NCBI GenBank assembly: GCA_017561935.1
Contig: JAFZBE010000023.1
Span: 1-37,975, forward strand
Reading direction: 5' to 3'
Length of the DNA: 37,975 nucleotides
Source of the DNA: Bacteroidales bacterium
GTDB taxonomy: Bacteria; Bacteroidota; Bacteroidia; Bacteroidales; UBA3663
A program made the position numbers and the translations under genes. Below, piece by piece: positions 1-8,698 of this stretch (the stretch's first letter is position 1; each line of letters begins with the position of its first letter). The notes below the pieces were generated by a model. It was not told the DNA's origin. It saw only the letters and a list, made by a program, of their open reading frames with translations, and ran no database searches.

Positions 1-128
1 GCAGCAACAGCAACAGCTGCAGCAGCAGACTCAATACCATACTCTTCCTTCAAAATCTGTGCGAGTTCGTTTACTTCCTTTACGGTGAGGTTAACCAACT
101 CCTCTGCGAGAACTTTCAAATCTGCCAT
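1..128 (-). CDS. rplL: 50S ribosomal protein L7/L12, N-terminal part
   Basis: This is the N-terminal 42 codons of L7/L12, the acidic stalk protein that recruits elongation factors to the ribosome. The translation starts [20 protein letters not shown], which is the dimerisation helix region, and runs into the alanine-rich hinge ([10 protein letters not shown]). The rest lies beyond the left edge of the window. The ATG is at 126-128 on the minus strand. It follows rplJ after about 108 bp of AT-rich leader with no gene. Position after rplJ in the secE-nusG-rplKAJL order confirms the call; rpoB and rpoC would be expected next. Confidence 0.95.
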   Translation of the reverse strand, partial: MADLKVLAEELVNLTVKEVNELAQILKEEYGIESAAAAVAVA

Positions 129-236
129 AATTGTAATTTTTAAAATATTATTATTTTTATTGATTAATTGCATGTTTTTGGCCAGAAATGTTACGCAGCC
201 CTGACGAGCGTGCTCGGATCCCAGCCAGTAATCCGA

Positions 237-755
237 TTACTCTGGACGCTCGCCCAGGGTCTTGAGCACACCATGAATGGTGCCAGCGCCGCTCTGCAGG
301 GCAGAGAGAACGTTCTTTGCAGGAGACTGCAAGAGAGCGATAACATCGGCGATGAGCTCGTTCTTGCTCTTGATGGCGATGAGTGCCTCAAGCTGGTCTG
401 CACCAAAGCAGCCTTCCTCGACGTATGCACCCTTGAGAGCAACAATCTGCTCCGTCTTGTTAAGGGTCTTGATCAGCTTGGCAGGCACGTTGCCAGTGTT
501 GGAGAACATGATGGCGCTAGTGCCCTTGAAAGCGGAAGCAATAGATGACACATCGATACCCTTCTTCTCAAGAGCCTTGATGAAGAGCTTGTTCTTAACC
601 ATCACAAGCTTCACATCCTGCTTGAAGCATTCGCGACGCAGCGCGCTTGTCTTAGCAGCATCGAGACCCTCGATATTGGTTACATAGAAGTGTGCATAGT
701 CTGAGATGAGACCTTCGAGCTTCTCAATATTGAGGACTTTATCTTCTTTCTTCAT
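237..755 (-). CDS. rplJ: 50S ribosomal protein L10
   Basis: L10 forms the base of the ribosomal stalk and carries L7/L12 dimers on its C-terminal helix. The 172-residue product has the usual family length. It shows the typical N-terminal globular domain (FYVTNIEGLDAAKTSALRRE, then VKLVMVKNKLFIKAL) and the central FKGTSAIMFSNTGN loop. It lies between rplA (86 bp upstream) and rplL. The 86-bp gap upstream contains two short hairpins and may be an L10-type autoregulatory leader, which is inference. L10 itself is certain. Confidence 0.97.
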   Translation of the reverse strand: MKKEDKVLNIEKLEGLISDYAHFYVTNIEGLDAAKTSALRRECFKQDVKLVMVKNKLFIKALEKKGIDVSSIASAFKGTSAIMFSNTGNVPAKLIKTLNKTEQIVALKGAYVEEGCFGADQLEALIAIKSKNELIADVIALLQSPAKNVLSALQSGAGTIHGVLKTLGERPE

Positions 756-841
756 AATTGTTGAATTGTTTCAGTTTGGTCCCAGTCAATGGGTTGCCAG
801 ACTGGATAGATAAATCTTATACCGGGATGAACCCGAAGTTT

Positions 842-1537
842 TTACTCGTCGATAGACTTGGTGTCAACCTTGATGCCAGGACTCATGGTGCTGGACAAGA
901 AGATAGACTTAATATAAGTACCCTTGGCGGTAGCTGGCTTGAGCTTGATAATGGTCTGGATGAACTCCTTGGCATTCTCCTTGAGAGCCTGTGGAGTGAA
1001 GCTAACCTTACCGATGGAGGTATGAACAATACCACCCTTGTCAACCTTGAAGTCAATCTTGCCCTGCTTAACCTCCTTGACAGCTTTGGCAACGTCCATA
1101 GTCACGGTGCCGGACTTGGGGTTAGGCATCAAGCCACGAGGACCGAGGATACGGCCAAGAGGACCAAGCTTACCCATGCAAGCAGGCTGAGTGATGATGA
1201 CATCAACGTCGGTCCAGCCTTCCTTGATCTTCTGGATGTACTCATCAAGACCAACATAGTCGGCACCTGCTGCCTGAGCAGCGGCCTCCTGGTCGGGGGT
1301 ACAGAGAGCGAGGACGCGAACAACCTTACCCAGACCGTTAGGCAGGGATGCAGTGCCACGTACCATCTGATTAGCCTTGCGAGGATCGACACCAAGACGG
1401 ATATCGATATCGACAGAGGCGTCGAACTTAGTATAAGTGATCTCCTTTACGAGAGCTGTAGCCTCAGAGAGTGTATAAGCCTTACCTGCTTCAATCTTAG
1501 CAGCGGCGGCCTTCTGATTCTTAGTAAGTTTTGCCAT
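842..1537 (-). CDS. rplA: 50S ribosomal protein L1
   Basis: L1 forms the mobile L1 stalk at the E site of the 50S subunit and in many bacteria represses its own operon. The 231-residue protein matches family length. It contains the conserved block [20 protein letters not shown] at about residues 120-140, the signature of L1, and an N-terminal KKAAAAK-like lysine-rich start. The gene starts 22 bp after the rplK stop, as in the canonical rplKA pair. No anomalies seen. Confidence 0.98.
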   Translation of the reverse strand: MAKLTKNQKAAAAKIEAGKAYTLSEATALVKEITYTKFDASVDIDIRLGVDPRKANQMVRGTASLPNGLGKVVRVLALCTPDQEAAAQAAGADYVGLDEYIQKIKEGWTDVDVIITQPACMGKLGPLGRILGPRGLMPNPKSGTVTMDVAKAVKEVKQGKIDFKVDKGGIVHTSIGKVSFTPQALKENAKEFIQTIIKLKPATAKGTYIKSIFLSSTMSPGIKVDTKSIDE

Positions 1538-1559
1538 TGTTAGTTTGAAGTGTTAAGGA

Positions 1560-2000
1560 TTACAACTGTGGCTTTTCGCCGGTTACGGTGATACCCATGC
1601 TACGAGCTGTGCCAGCGATGACATTCATGGCTGACTCAACGGTGAAGCAATTAAGATCGGGGAGCTTGTCTTCGGCAATAGCCTTGATCTGATCCCAAGT
1701 AACAGAACCAACCTTCTTACGGTTAGGCTCAGCAGAGCCGCCCTTGATTTTAGCGGCCTCGAGGAGTTGGACAGCAGCGGGTGGAGTCTTAACAACGAAA
1801 TCGTAAGACTTGTCGGTGTAATAGGTGATCACCACGGGAAGCACCTTACCAGCCTTGTCCTGCGTACGAGCATTGAACTCCTTGCAGAAGGCCATGATGT
1901 TGATACCCTTAGAACCAAGGGCTGGGCCTACCGGAGGTGCTGGATTTGCAGCGCCACCTTTGATCTGCAATTTGATCTGTCCAGCAATTTCTTTTGCCAT
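1560..2000 (-). CDS. rplK: 50S ribosomal protein L11
   Basis: L11 binds the GTPase-associated region of 23S rRNA and is needed for stringent-response sensing. The 146-residue product has the N-terminal signature [20 protein letters not shown] with the conserved proline pair, and a C-terminal RNA-binding domain ending in the [13 protein letters not shown] helix. It is preceded by a 179-bp gap from nusG that is unusually long for this operon and rich in short inverted repeats (see the leader entry). Length and position are canonical. Confidence 0.98.
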   Translation of the reverse strand: MAKEIAGQIKLQIKGGAANPAPPVGPALGSKGINIMAFCKEFNARTQDKAGKVLPVVITYYTDKSYDFVVKTPPAAVQLLEAAKIKGGSAEPNRKKVGSVTWDQIKAIAEDKLPDLNCFTVESAMNVIAGTARSMGITVTGEKPQL

Positions 2001-2179
2001 TGTGGAATAAAATGATTTGTGCCAGCATCGCTACAGACGTCGTTTAGACTCGCGACACACTGGCGGTTAATATTGTCTGAATCAGTCAAACGGGATTGCT
2101 TCTCTTCCAGCGTAACAAGACTGCTCACGCAGCTGCCAGGCTCATCTGGCTCTGGAACCAGTACAAACTCCCTTCTGAA
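2001..2179 (-). promoter_or_regulatory. Possible structured rplK-rplA leader
   Basis: These 179 bp separate nusG from rplK on the minus strand and contain no gene. Read as RNA, they hold GCCAG-ATGAGC-CTGGC and other short complementary blocks. In enterobacteria the rplK leader carries the L1 repressor site; a similar role here is inference from position and length only. No TTTG/TAnnTTTG promoter is evident, so it is probably internal to the operon. Confidence 0.35.
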
Positions 2180-2728
2180 TCAGGCCTCTTTGATGACTTG
2201 GTCAAAATTGAGCTCAAGAGGGGTCTTGCGACCGAAAATCTTGACGCTCACCTTCAGTTTCTTCTTTTCATCGGAAATCTCCTCGATAACACCGTCGAAG
2301 TCCTTGAAAGGACCGTCGTTGACCTTGATGGTCTCACCGACCATGAATGTTACCTGTGCAGCCTCCTGTGCATCAATGCGGTCGTCCACATTGCCGAGCA
2401 TAGCGGCAATCTGGTCGTCAGGCAGTGGCTCGGGTTTTTTGGTTACACGACCCATGAGGAAGTTAACCACATTGGTCGTGTTAGCCAGTTGTGCCTGAAC
2501 CTCGCCCACAAGCTTGCAACGCACGAAGACGTAGCCAGAGAAAAGAACCTTCTCCTTGATGTCCTTCTTATTGCCTTTCTGTACAACAACCTTCTCGGTT
2601 GGAACGATTACCTGCTCGACATTGCCGTTGAAGTCACCGTTCTTGATTTCAGCCTCAAGAAGTTCCTTCACCTTCAATTCCTTGCCGCTAATCGCACGAA
2701 GGCAATACCATCTGTACTCTACTGCCAT
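2180..2728 (-). CDS. nusG: Transcription termination/antitermination factor NusG
   Basis: NusG binds RNA polymerase and couples it to Rho, or to ribosomal protein S10. The 182-residue product has the N-terminal NGN domain (YRWYCLRAISGKELKVKELL; LFSGYVFVRC) and a C-terminal KOW domain (VGETIKVNDGPFKDFDGVIEE, then VSVKIFGRKTPLELNF). It lies between secE (33 bp upstream) and rplK, the standard arrangement. The NGN domain has a short insert compared with E. coli, as is common in Bacteroidetes homologs. This is the housekeeping NusG rather than an UpxY-type capsule antiterminator, judged by its location. Confidence 0.97.
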   Translation of the reverse strand: MAVEYRWYCLRAISGKELKVKELLEAEIKNGDFNGNVEQVIVPTEKVVVQKGNKKDIKEKVLFSGYVFVRCKLVGEVQAQLANTTNVVNFLMGRVTKKPEPLPDDQIAAMLGNVDDRIDAQEAAQVTFMVGETIKVNDGPFKDFDGVIEEISDEKKKLKVSVKIFGRKTPLELNFDQVIKEA

Positions 2729-2761
2729 ACTCGAGTTGCTTTAGAAAGGTTAGAGATGTGC

Positions 2762-2962
2762 TTAAAGAGAATAGATGAGCTGCATCAGACTGAACTTGGA
2801 AGCTCCGAAAGCCATATCCATAGCGAGGATCACAAGAGCGATAATCACGGAAGCAGTTAATACGACTACCGAGCTGCTGGTCACCTCCTGGAGGGTTGGC
2901 CAAGAAACCTTATTGACCAATTCGTAATAAGATTCTTTTACGTAGTTGATGATTTTCTTCAT
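2762..2962 (-). CDS. secE: Preprotein translocase subunit SecE
   Basis: SecE clamps the SecY channel in the inner membrane. This 66-residue protein is the short, single-span form. The amphipathic segment YVKESYYELVNKVSWPTLQE, with the conserved V-SWP motif, is at about residues 6-25. It is followed by one hydrophobic helix (SSVVVLTASVIIALVILAMD). It sits between tRNA-Trp and nusG, the conserved Bacteroidetes arrangement. The ATG at 2960-2962 is the only start that gives a full amphipathic helix. Confidence 0.96.
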   Translation of the reverse strand: MKKIINYVKESYYELVNKVSWPTLQEVTSSSVVVLTASVIIALVILAMDMAFGASKFSLMQLIYSL

Positions 2963-2981
2963 TGTTCTATTTATTTATTGG

Positions 2982-3054
2982 CACGGGTGGTAAGGTTCGA
3001 ACTCACGACACCTGGTTTTGGAGACCAGTGCTCTACCGACTGAGCTACACCCGT
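2982..3054 (-). tRNA. tRNA-Trp (anticodon CCA)
   Basis: On the minus strand the 73-nt cloverleaf has a 7-bp acceptor stem (ACGGGTG with CACCCGT), a TAGCTCAGTCGGTAGAGC D arm, and anticodon stem CTGGT/ACCAG around loop CTCCAAA, giving anticodon CCA. The T arm contains the GTTCGAACC core. Discriminator G is followed by an encoded CCA at 2979-2981. It lies just before secE in the tuf-secE operon. Confidence 0.96.
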
Positions 3055-3121
3055 AGAATGCGAACTACCCGCGCATGTGGCGCCGATAGTCCGCAAAAAA
3101 ATTACTCGTTGCAATCAGAGA

Positions 3122-4300
3122 TTAGAGAATCTCGGTGATCTGACCGGAACCTACGGTGCGGCCACCCTCACGGATAGCGAACTGCAGACCCTGAGCCATA
3201 GCAACTGGGGTAATCAAGGTAACGTCGATCGTTACGTGATCGCCAGGCATTACCATCTCAACACCTTCTGGGAGCATGATCTCGCCAGTTACATCCATGG
3301 TGCGGAGGTAGAACTGTGGACGATAGTGGTTGTGGAATGGCGTGTGACGGCCACCCTCTTCCTTCTTAAGCACGTAGATCTGAGCCTTGAAGTGGTCGTG
3401 AGGAGTAACGCTGTTGGGCTTGCAGAGAACCATACCACGCTTAACCTCGTTCTTGTCAACGCCACGGAGGAGGAGACCAACGTTGTCACCAGCCTCGCCC
3501 TCATCGAGGAGCTTGCGGAACATCTCGACGCCAGTAACGACGGTGAGACGATCAGCGCCAAGGCCAAGGAGCTGTACCTGGTCACCAACCTTAACGATAC
3601 CGGTCTCAATACGGCCAGTAGCAACGGTGCCACGACCAGTGATAGAGAAGATATCCTCGATAGGCATCAGGAATGGCTTGTCAAGAGCACGTGGAGGCAG
3701 CTGGATCCAGTTGTCGCAGGCATCCATGAGCTCCATGATCTTATCCTCCCACTCGGGCACGCCGTTGAGGGCGCCAAGGGCAGAACCGCGGATGAATGGG
3801 GTATCCTCCTCGAAGTTGTACTGGTCGAGCAGGTCGCGCATTTCCATCTCAACGAGATCAAGCATCTCCTCGTCATCCACCTGGTCGCACTTGTTGATGA
3901 ATACCACGAGACGTGGAACGTTCACCTGACGAGCGAGCAGGATGTGCTCACGGGTCTGGGGCATTGGGCCATCGGTAGCAGCAACTACGATGATGGCGCC
4001 GTCCATCTGAGCAGCACCAGTAACCATGTTCTTCACATAGTCAGCGTGGCCTGGGCAGTCAACGTGAGCGTAGTGACGCTTCTCAGTCTGATACTCAACG
4101 TGAGCGGTGTTGATGGTGATACCACGCTCCTTCTCCTCAGGTGCGTTATCAATCTGGTCGAAGGTTTTCACCTCAGAAAGACCCTTCTTAGCAAGTACGA
4201 GGGTGATAGCTGCGGTCAAGGTAGTCTTACCGTGATCGACGTGACCGATGGTGCCAATGTTTACATGTGGTTTCGAACGGTCAAATTGTTCTTTTGCCAT
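3122..4300 (-). CDS. tuf: Elongation factor Tu
   Basis: EF-Tu delivers aminoacyl-tRNA to the ribosomal A site as a GTP complex. The 392-residue protein has the P loop GHVDHGKT (residues 19-26), the switch II motif DCPGHADY, the NKCD base-recognition motif, and the beta-barrel domains ending QITEIL. It lies between tRNA-Thr upstream and tRNA-Trp downstream, so it shares the promoter at 4610-4641. It is slightly shorter than many EF-Tu proteins but complete. A long open frame on the opposite strand is only a codon-usage artefact. Confidence 0.99.
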   Translation of the reverse strand: MAKEQFDRSKPHVNIGTIGHVDHGKTTLTAAITLVLAKKGLSEVKTFDQIDNAPEEKERGITINTAHVEYQTEKRHYAHVDCPGHADYVKNMVTGAAQMDGAIIVVAATDGPMPQTREHILLARQVNVPRLVVFINKCDQVDDEEMLDLVEMEMRDLLDQYNFEEDTPFIRGSALGALNGVPEWEDKIMELMDACDNWIQLPPRALDKPFLMPIEDIFSITGRGTVATGRIETGIVKVGDQVQLLGLGADRLTVVTGVEMFRKLLDEGEAGDNVGLLLRGVDKNEVKRGMVLCKPNSVTPHDHFKAQIYVLKKEEGGRHTPFHNHYRPQFYLRTMDVTGEIMLPEGVEMVMPGDHVTIDVTLITPVAMAQGLQFAIREGGRTVGSGQITEIL

Positions 4301-4389
4301 AGTGTTGTAATAATTTTTATTAAATGTTTATATTGTTTGGTCTGATTTCCAGAATTTGTCTCTCGGGGCCATTTGAAAACGACCTCTTG

Positions 4390-4461
<72 letters not shown>

Positions 4462-4500
4462 AACATTTTTACTTCAAAACACACGTGATTGGTGGCTTGG

Positions 4501-4573
4501 AGCGGGCAACGAGACTCGAACTCGCAACATTCAGCTTGGAGGGCTGACACTCTACCAATTGAGCTATACCCGC
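4501..4573 (-). tRNA. tRNA-Gly (anticodon UCC)
   Basis: On the minus strand the acceptor stem is GCGGGTA/TGCCCGC with one G-U pair. The anticodon stem TCAGC/GCTGA encloses CCTCCAA, giving anticodon TCC. The T loop has GTTCGAGTC. CCA is encoded at 4498-4500. It is the first gene of the tRNA-tuf-secE-rpl operon, 37 bp downstream of the promoter. Confidence 0.95.
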
Positions 4574-4609
4574 ACGAAAGGGGCGTATCGTCCCCACGTT
4601 TTGCGGGTG

Positions 4610-4641
4610 CAAAGGTAGAAAAATTATTTTGTTCCGCCAAA
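4610..4641 (-). promoter_or_regulatory. Promoter of the tRNA-tuf-secE-nusG-rpl operon
   Basis: Reading on the minus strand, TTTG (4638-4641) and TACCTTTG (4610-4617) are separated by 20 nt. This is an exact match to the Bacteroidetes primary sigma factor consensus. It faces tRNA-Gly and no comparable promoter was found between the downstream genes. Confidence 0.9.
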
Positions 4642-4674
4642 TATTTTTATGACTTTTTTGAAAAATCCCCCCAA

Positions 4675-4696
4675 AAAAGGTGATTTTTCGCCTTTT
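4675..4696 (-). terminator. Rho-independent terminator of xerC-hpf
   Basis: AAAAGGTGA and TCGCCTTTT form a 9-bp stem (one T-G pair) around a 4-nt loop. On the minus strand the stem runs into a T tract (complement of the A run at 4673-4678). It lies about 85 bp downstream of the hpf stop and just before the next operon promoter. Confidence 0.7.
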
Positions 4697-4780
4697 CGGG
4701 AGGGACGTATTGCAAATTTGTCGTTTCTAAATGTCAAATTGCTGCTTTAAAACTAGTTAAGCACGTGTGAATGGAGTGAA

Positions 4781-5071
4781 TCAATGTCTTTTTTCCTTGG
4801 CCTTGATAACCTGACGTTCAAGGGCCTCGATGGCCTGACTTGCGGCGTCTTCGAACTTCTCGGCAATCTTGGATGCGTAGAACAACTCGTCGCCGACGTG
4901 GAGCTTGACTCCTACTTCCCTATTCGACTTTTCGCTGGTATTAAGAATTTTCAACTGTACTTCGGCTACACGAATCTCCGTAAATCGGTTCATCTTGCCG
5001 AGTTTCTTTGTGATGTACGCGTTGAGTGACTCTGATGTCTCGAAGTTGACGGACTGGATAGTGATCTCCAT
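4781..5071 (-). CDS. hpf: Ribosome hibernation promoting factor, short form
   Basis: HPF/RaiA-family proteins bind the 30S decoding site in stationary phase and silence ribosomes. The 96-residue product starts MEITIQSVNFETSESLNAYI and has the beta-alpha-beta-beta-beta-alpha pattern of the S30AE domain, including KILNTSEKSNREVGVKLHV and the C-terminal helix EDAASQAIEALERQVIKAKE. No C-terminal dimerisation domain is present, so it is the short form. It starts 64 bp after the xerC stop and is probably transcribed with it. Confidence 0.9.
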   Translation of the reverse strand: MEITIQSVNFETSESLNAYITKKLGKMNRFTEIRVAEVQLKILNTSEKSNREVGVKLHVGDELFYASKIAEKFEDAASQAIEALERQVIKAKEKRH

Positions 5072-5135
5072 AATGGTCTCCTTTCTTTAAGATGTTAAAG
5101 TTAACTTGCTGTTTATCACTTGTGGCCTCTCCGCA

Positions 5136-6026
5136 TCATTTTGCACGGGGATGGGCCTGTTTGTAGTTCTCGATAATGTCTTTTGGCGTGAGATGCGTAT
5201 AGACTTCTGTCGATTGGAGGGAAGCGTGGCCAAGCAGCTCCTTCACGGCCATCAAGTCGGCTCCCTCGGCAAGCATATTGGTGGCAAACGAGTGCCTCAG
5301 CACATGTGCTCCCTTGCGCGACAGTTGCGGCAGATTGGTCAGGTACTTGTGAGCCAAAGTATAAACTCTTTCCGGAGTGAGCGGTCTGCCGTCGATGTCG
5401 GTGAAGAAATGTTCAGTCTCCGTTCCCACCTCGGCATCCCTGCGATCACGGTAATCACCGATGAGGGCCTCAAGTTCAGGACCAATGGGAATCAACCGTT
5501 CCTTGTTCCCCTTGCCCCGCACCTTGAGTTGATGACCTTCCAGATCGACATCGCGATCCTTGAGACCTGCAGCTTCCGAACGACGCATGCCTGTCGAATA
5601 AAGCATGTCGATAAGCAGGTGATCACGAATGCCCTCAAAGTCCTGCCCGTAGTCAATTCCGTCGATAAGATAATCCATCTGGTCTTCACTGATCCAAACG
5701 GGCAGCGTCCGGGGCACTTTGGGAGAAGGCAGGAGCGTGAGCGGATTGTTATTGATCAACCCCTGACGCCTCAGGTAGCGATAGAAGCTGCGAAGACAGC
5801 AGATTCTGCGCTTGATGCTCGAAGCGGCCTGATGCTTCATTCCCATTTCGGCCATCCACCCTCTCACAATGTTAAGATCGGGCTGGAGCGGGTCGAACGA
5901 GCCGGTCATGCGGGTCACAAAATCCTCGAAGTACTCCAAGTCATCCGAGTATGCCTCGACAGTGCGACTTGAATAGTTCCTCTCGTACTGTATATAATTT
6001 AAAAAGGAGAGGACATGTCCATTCAT
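5136..6026 (-). CDS. xerC: Tyrosine recombinase XerC
   Basis: XerC-type recombinases resolve chromosome dimers at dif with XerD. The 296-residue protein has an N-terminal SAM-like DNA-binding domain (FLNYIQYERNYSSRTVEAYS) and a complete catalytic set: Arg148/149 in STGMRRSEA, Lys172 in GKGNKER, His241 and Arg244 in HVLRHSFATN, His267 in LGHASL and Tyr276 in STEVYTHLT. The length is that of chromosomal Xer proteins rather than of Bacteroides mobile-element integrases. The neighbour hpf is also a housekeeping gene. XerD cannot be fully excluded from sequence alone. Confidence 0.9.
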   Translation of the reverse strand: MNGHVLSFLNYIQYERNYSSRTVEAYSDDLEYFEDFVTRMTGSFDPLQPDLNIVRGWMAEMGMKHQAASSIKRRICCLRSFYRYLRRQGLINNNPLTLLPSPKVPRTLPVWISEDQMDYLIDGIDYGQDFEGIRDHLLIDMLYSTGMRRSEAAGLKDRDVDLEGHQLKVRGKGNKERLIPIGPELEALIGDYRDRRDAEVGTETEHFFTDIDGRPLTPERVYTLAHKYLTNLPQLSRKGAHVLRHSFATNMLAEGADLMAVKELLGHASLQSTEVYTHLTPKDIIENYKQAHPRAK

Positions 6027-6079
6027 AATTTTTGCTCAAAGGGTTTACTGGCAACAAGAGCCAAGGTTTTGTGACACTG

Positions 6080-6110
6080 CAAATATAGGAAAATTATTTC
6101 ATCACACGAA
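6080..6110 (-). promoter_or_regulatory. Promoter of xerC-hpf
   Basis: On the minus strand TATATTTG (6080-6087) matches the -7 box. The -33 position holds TTCG (6107-6110), 19 nt upstream, a weaker match. It lies 54 bp before the xerC start. Confidence 0.6.
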
Positions 6111-6196
6111 ATTTAAAATGCGAAAAAAGTAAAAAATTGCTCATAATTCCCATTTTGTGCATGTTTTGTCACCTCACGCACGTAAAAAACCGCTTT

Positions 6197-7213
6197 TTAT
6201 GCATGTGTGCGCAGCTTGTTCACTTGTCGTGTAGGCTTGACGAACTTGCGATACAACTTCAAGTAGAGCGGCACACTTCGATTGATAAGCGTGAACTTGT
6301 AGCGTTCGGTCTTGTTCAGGTATTTGTTGACCGAAAGCGGATAGTACGGCAGTGACTTGTAGTCACCAGGGAATACGTACAATCCGCAGCGACAGAGGTT
6401 CGACAATGCTTGCGAGAAGAGATAGGACACTCGATTGATGAAGGTGTAGCGAATGGCCGACTCGATCTGTGTATGCTCCATGGCAAAATTCCACAAGATC
6501 TGACAGATGTTGAGCAGGTCGTCAGTCTTCTTGGGATTCTTGCTGAAAGTGATCGAGACCGGACGCTGATAGAAGTTATAAACGTTAATGTTCTCGAATG
6601 CGATACGTCGGGCAAAGAAATAAGCCCTTGGTGTGAACTCCTGGTCTTCGTGGTAAGCGCCTTCGAGGAACTGTAGTCCGTAGCGCTCGACGAAGCCACG
6701 TCGATAGATGGCCGCCCAGGCAGCAGCAGGCATACCGCACTTGAGCAGGAACTCCTCACCCTTCACCGTTCGTCCATTTGTCTTATCGATGATCTTATAC
6801 GGCTCCGACGTCCCCTTGTCCTCATCTACCAAGTTGAGTCCGAAACAGAGCACATCGAGGCGCTCCTTTTCGGCCCTCTCGAGCAGACGCGGTGCAAAAC
6901 ATGACTCCAGACTGTCGTCGCCATCCACCCACCAAACATAGTTGCCACGCGCCTTCTTAAAGCCAGCGTTGCGTGCTGCACTGAGACCCTGGTTCTCCTG
7001 GTCGATGATTATGACAGGAGCCGTCTTCTCACCCGACTGGGCTTCACGTGCAAGAAAGTCGTCCAGTACCTGACGCGAGTCGTCGGTTGATCCATCGTTC
7101 ACACAGATGATTTCATAGTCGTCGGGGTCAAGACCCTGATTACGAACCGATGCCAGACATCTGCCTAGCCACTTAGATATATTATATATAGGTATAATGA
7201 AACTGAGTCGCAT
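6197..7213 (-). CDS. Glycosyltransferase family 2
   Basis: This is a GT-A fold inverting glycosyltransferase that moves a sugar from a nucleotide sugar to a cell-surface glycan precursor at the cytoplasmic face. The 338-residue protein opens with LSFIIPIYNISKWLGRCLAS and the nucleotide-binding block EIICVNDGSTDDS, and has the metal-binding motif VWWVDGDDS near residue 95. The C-terminal half is basic with aromatic clusters, which suggests membrane association. It is the last gene of the uvrA-glycan cluster, 64 bp after the previous transferase. Its acceptor cannot be told from sequence. Confidence 0.85.
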   Translation of the reverse strand: MRLSFIIPIYNISKWLGRCLASVRNQGLDPDDYEIICVNDGSTDDSRQVLDDFLAREAQSGEKTAPVIIIDQENQGLSAARNAGFKKARGNYVWWVDGDDSLESCFAPRLLERAEKERLDVLCFGLNLVDEDKGTSEPYKIIDKTNGRTVKGEEFLLKCGMPAAAWAAIYRRGFVERYGLQFLEGAYHEDQEFTPRAYFFARRIAFENINVYNFYQRPVSITFSKNPKKTDDLLNICQILWNFAMEHTQIESAIRYTFINRVSYLFSQALSNLCRCGLYVFPGDYKSLPYYPLSVNKYLNKTERYKFTLINRSVPLYLKLYRKFVKPTRQVNKLRTHA

Positions 7214-7277
7214 GGTCTGATTTGTTTAATTGACAAGAATAACAATGTTGTACTGTAATAACGCGAAAAGTCGCATT

Positions 7278-8126
7278 TTATTGCCTTGACTCCTTACGAA
7301 GTTTGTAAAGTTCATAATCTACCAGCATCCTATAGCGCAAACCCTGGCGGGTATGCCAGTACCATCCGGGATATCCATCAAGGAAACCGCCCATGAAGAT
7401 GTACCGACTGATGAAGTAAATGATGGGACGAACGAAGAGCGGACAATGGGCATAGAGCCGCTTAACCCACCGTTTGCGCTCAGCGCTTGTGCCAAACAAC
7501 CTTCCTCGCACTTCGTCCGAGCCTGCTTTCTGTCGCTCCATCTGAAGCATATTGCGTGCCTCGCGCTTGGCATAACCCTGATGTTTGGCCCACCACCAAT
7601 CGAGGTCGCGCAGATTCCAGTCGGTCTGGTCGCCATTCCAATAGACCGTTTCCCCAGCCAATACGATAAGATGTTCATCCATCAGCTTGTCTTCGCAGCG
7701 TCCGAATCCTCGACGCACAATCTTGATCTGTGGTGCCGGATACCACCCCCCATGTTTGAGTGGTCGTCCCATGAAAACGATCTGTTTGTTGACATAGATG
7801 CCGTTCACATCGTCGGCCAGCGTCGGCAACTTCTGCTCGGCCAATGCCGCCAGGTTGTCGGTGATGATTTCATCGGCATCCAATCGCCAGATCCACCGGT
7901 TGTCGATGGGAAGGTGATCGATGGCCCAGTTGAACTGTTCGGCTTGATAGTTGAAAGGATGCTGGACGACATGGGCCCCGAGCCTTTCGGCTATCTCGCA
8001 CGTCTTGTCGGAGCTATATGAATCAACCACCCAGACGTCTTTGCACACCTTTCGGGCTGAAAGGATGCAACGCTCTACATGGAGCTCCTCATCTTTGGTG
8101 AGTATGATACATGCTATGTCTAACAT
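7278..8126 (-). CDS. Glycosyltransferase family 2, WaaE/KdtX-like
   Basis: The 282-residue product starts MLDIACIILTKDEELHVERC, then has WVVDSYSSDKT and the DxD-type motif WRLDADEI (about residues 85-92). This pattern, with the later GGWYPAPQIKIVRR block, resembles the WaaE/KdtX group of LPS-core glucosyltransferases. The frame is open further upstream to 8291, but that part overlaps the acetyltransferase gene and has no family similarity. I therefore place the start at 8124-8126, 14 bp after the acetyltransferase stop. The exact sugar and acceptor are unknown. Confidence 0.85.
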   Translation of the reverse strand: MLDIACIILTKDEELHVERCILSARKVCKDVWVVDSYSSDKTCEIAERLGAHVVQHPFNYQAEQFNWAIDHLPIDNRWIWRLDADEIITDNLAALAEQKLPTLADDVNGIYVNKQIVFMGRPLKHGGWYPAPQIKIVRRGFGRCEDKLMDEHLIVLAGETVYWNGDQTDWNLRDLDWWWAKHQGYAKREARNMLQMERQKAGSDEVRGRLFGTSAERKRWVKRLYAHCPLFVRPIIYFISRYIFMGGFLDGYPGWYWHTRQGLRYRMLVDYELYKLRKESRQ

Positions 8127-8140
8127 AAGCCGACAAGAAT

Positions 8141-8686
8141 TCAATTGCCCAATGCCCTTATGACCGAAGCGGGATTGCCGCCCACCACAGTTCGAGGAGC
8201 CACATCCTTGACCACACAGGCACACGCCCCGACTATTGCGCCTTCGCCAATCATCACTCCCATATTGACAAAGGCCCGAGTACCTACCCAAGCACCTTTA
8301 GCGACAGTCACGGGTGCAATCTGGAGCCCCATCCGAGCATTGTTAGTCATGCCCGTCTCGTGTCCTGCCGTGCAAACGTAAGCATATTGCGAAAGGCACG
8401 CATCGTCATCGAGCGTCACTCTGGCCTGATTATAGACGATGACATGTGGGCCGATGCAACTGTGCTTGCCCAGCGTCAACAGCCACGGAGCCCAAACCTT
8501 GGCCGATGCATATACTTCGGCACTCCAAGCCACATCTGCTCCGAAAAGCTTCAATACGACGATACGCCAAGGACGGAACACCTTGGTACCGAAAGGACGA
8601 AACAGAATGAGACGCACCGCGTTCCATGCCGCACGGCGCATCTTGTTACCCAAGGTAACGTGTCCTATCGTCTGTTTCGGGTACAT
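8141..8686 (-). CDS. WcaF-like acetyltransferase (left-handed beta-helix)
   Basis: This 181-residue protein belongs to the hexapeptide-repeat O-acetyltransferases that modify exopolysaccharide sugars using acetyl-CoA. After a basic start (MRRAAWNAVRLILFRPFGTK) come imperfect hexapeptide turns: ADVAWSAEVYASAKVW, IGPHVIVYNQARVTLDDDA, the catalytic-type histidine block CTAGHETG, then VTVAKGAWVGTRAFVNMGV and IGEGAIVGACACVVKDV. The end is PRTVVGGNPASVI, typical of the family. It is flanked on both sides by GT2 genes, which supports a role in glycan decoration. Confidence 0.85.
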   Translation of the reverse strand: MYPKQTIGHVTLGNKMRRAAWNAVRLILFRPFGTKVFRPWRIVVLKLFGADVAWSAEVYASAKVWAPWLLTLGKHSCIGPHVIVYNQARVTLDDDACLSQYAYVCTAGHETGMTNNARMGLQIAPVTVAKGAWVGTRAFVNMGVMIGEGAIVGACACVVKDVAPRTVVGGNPASVIRALGN

Positions 8687-8698
8687 AGGTCGAATTGT

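Noticed and set aside
3077..4345. 422-codon open frame opposite tuf
   Set aside because: It is antisense to EF-Tu, extends through tuf, and its protein resembles no family. Biased codon use in tuf leaves the opposite strand open.
8127..8291. Upstream extension of the WaaE-like glycosyltransferase
   Set aside because: The 55 extra codons overlap the acetyltransferase in another frame and are not part of the GT2 fold.
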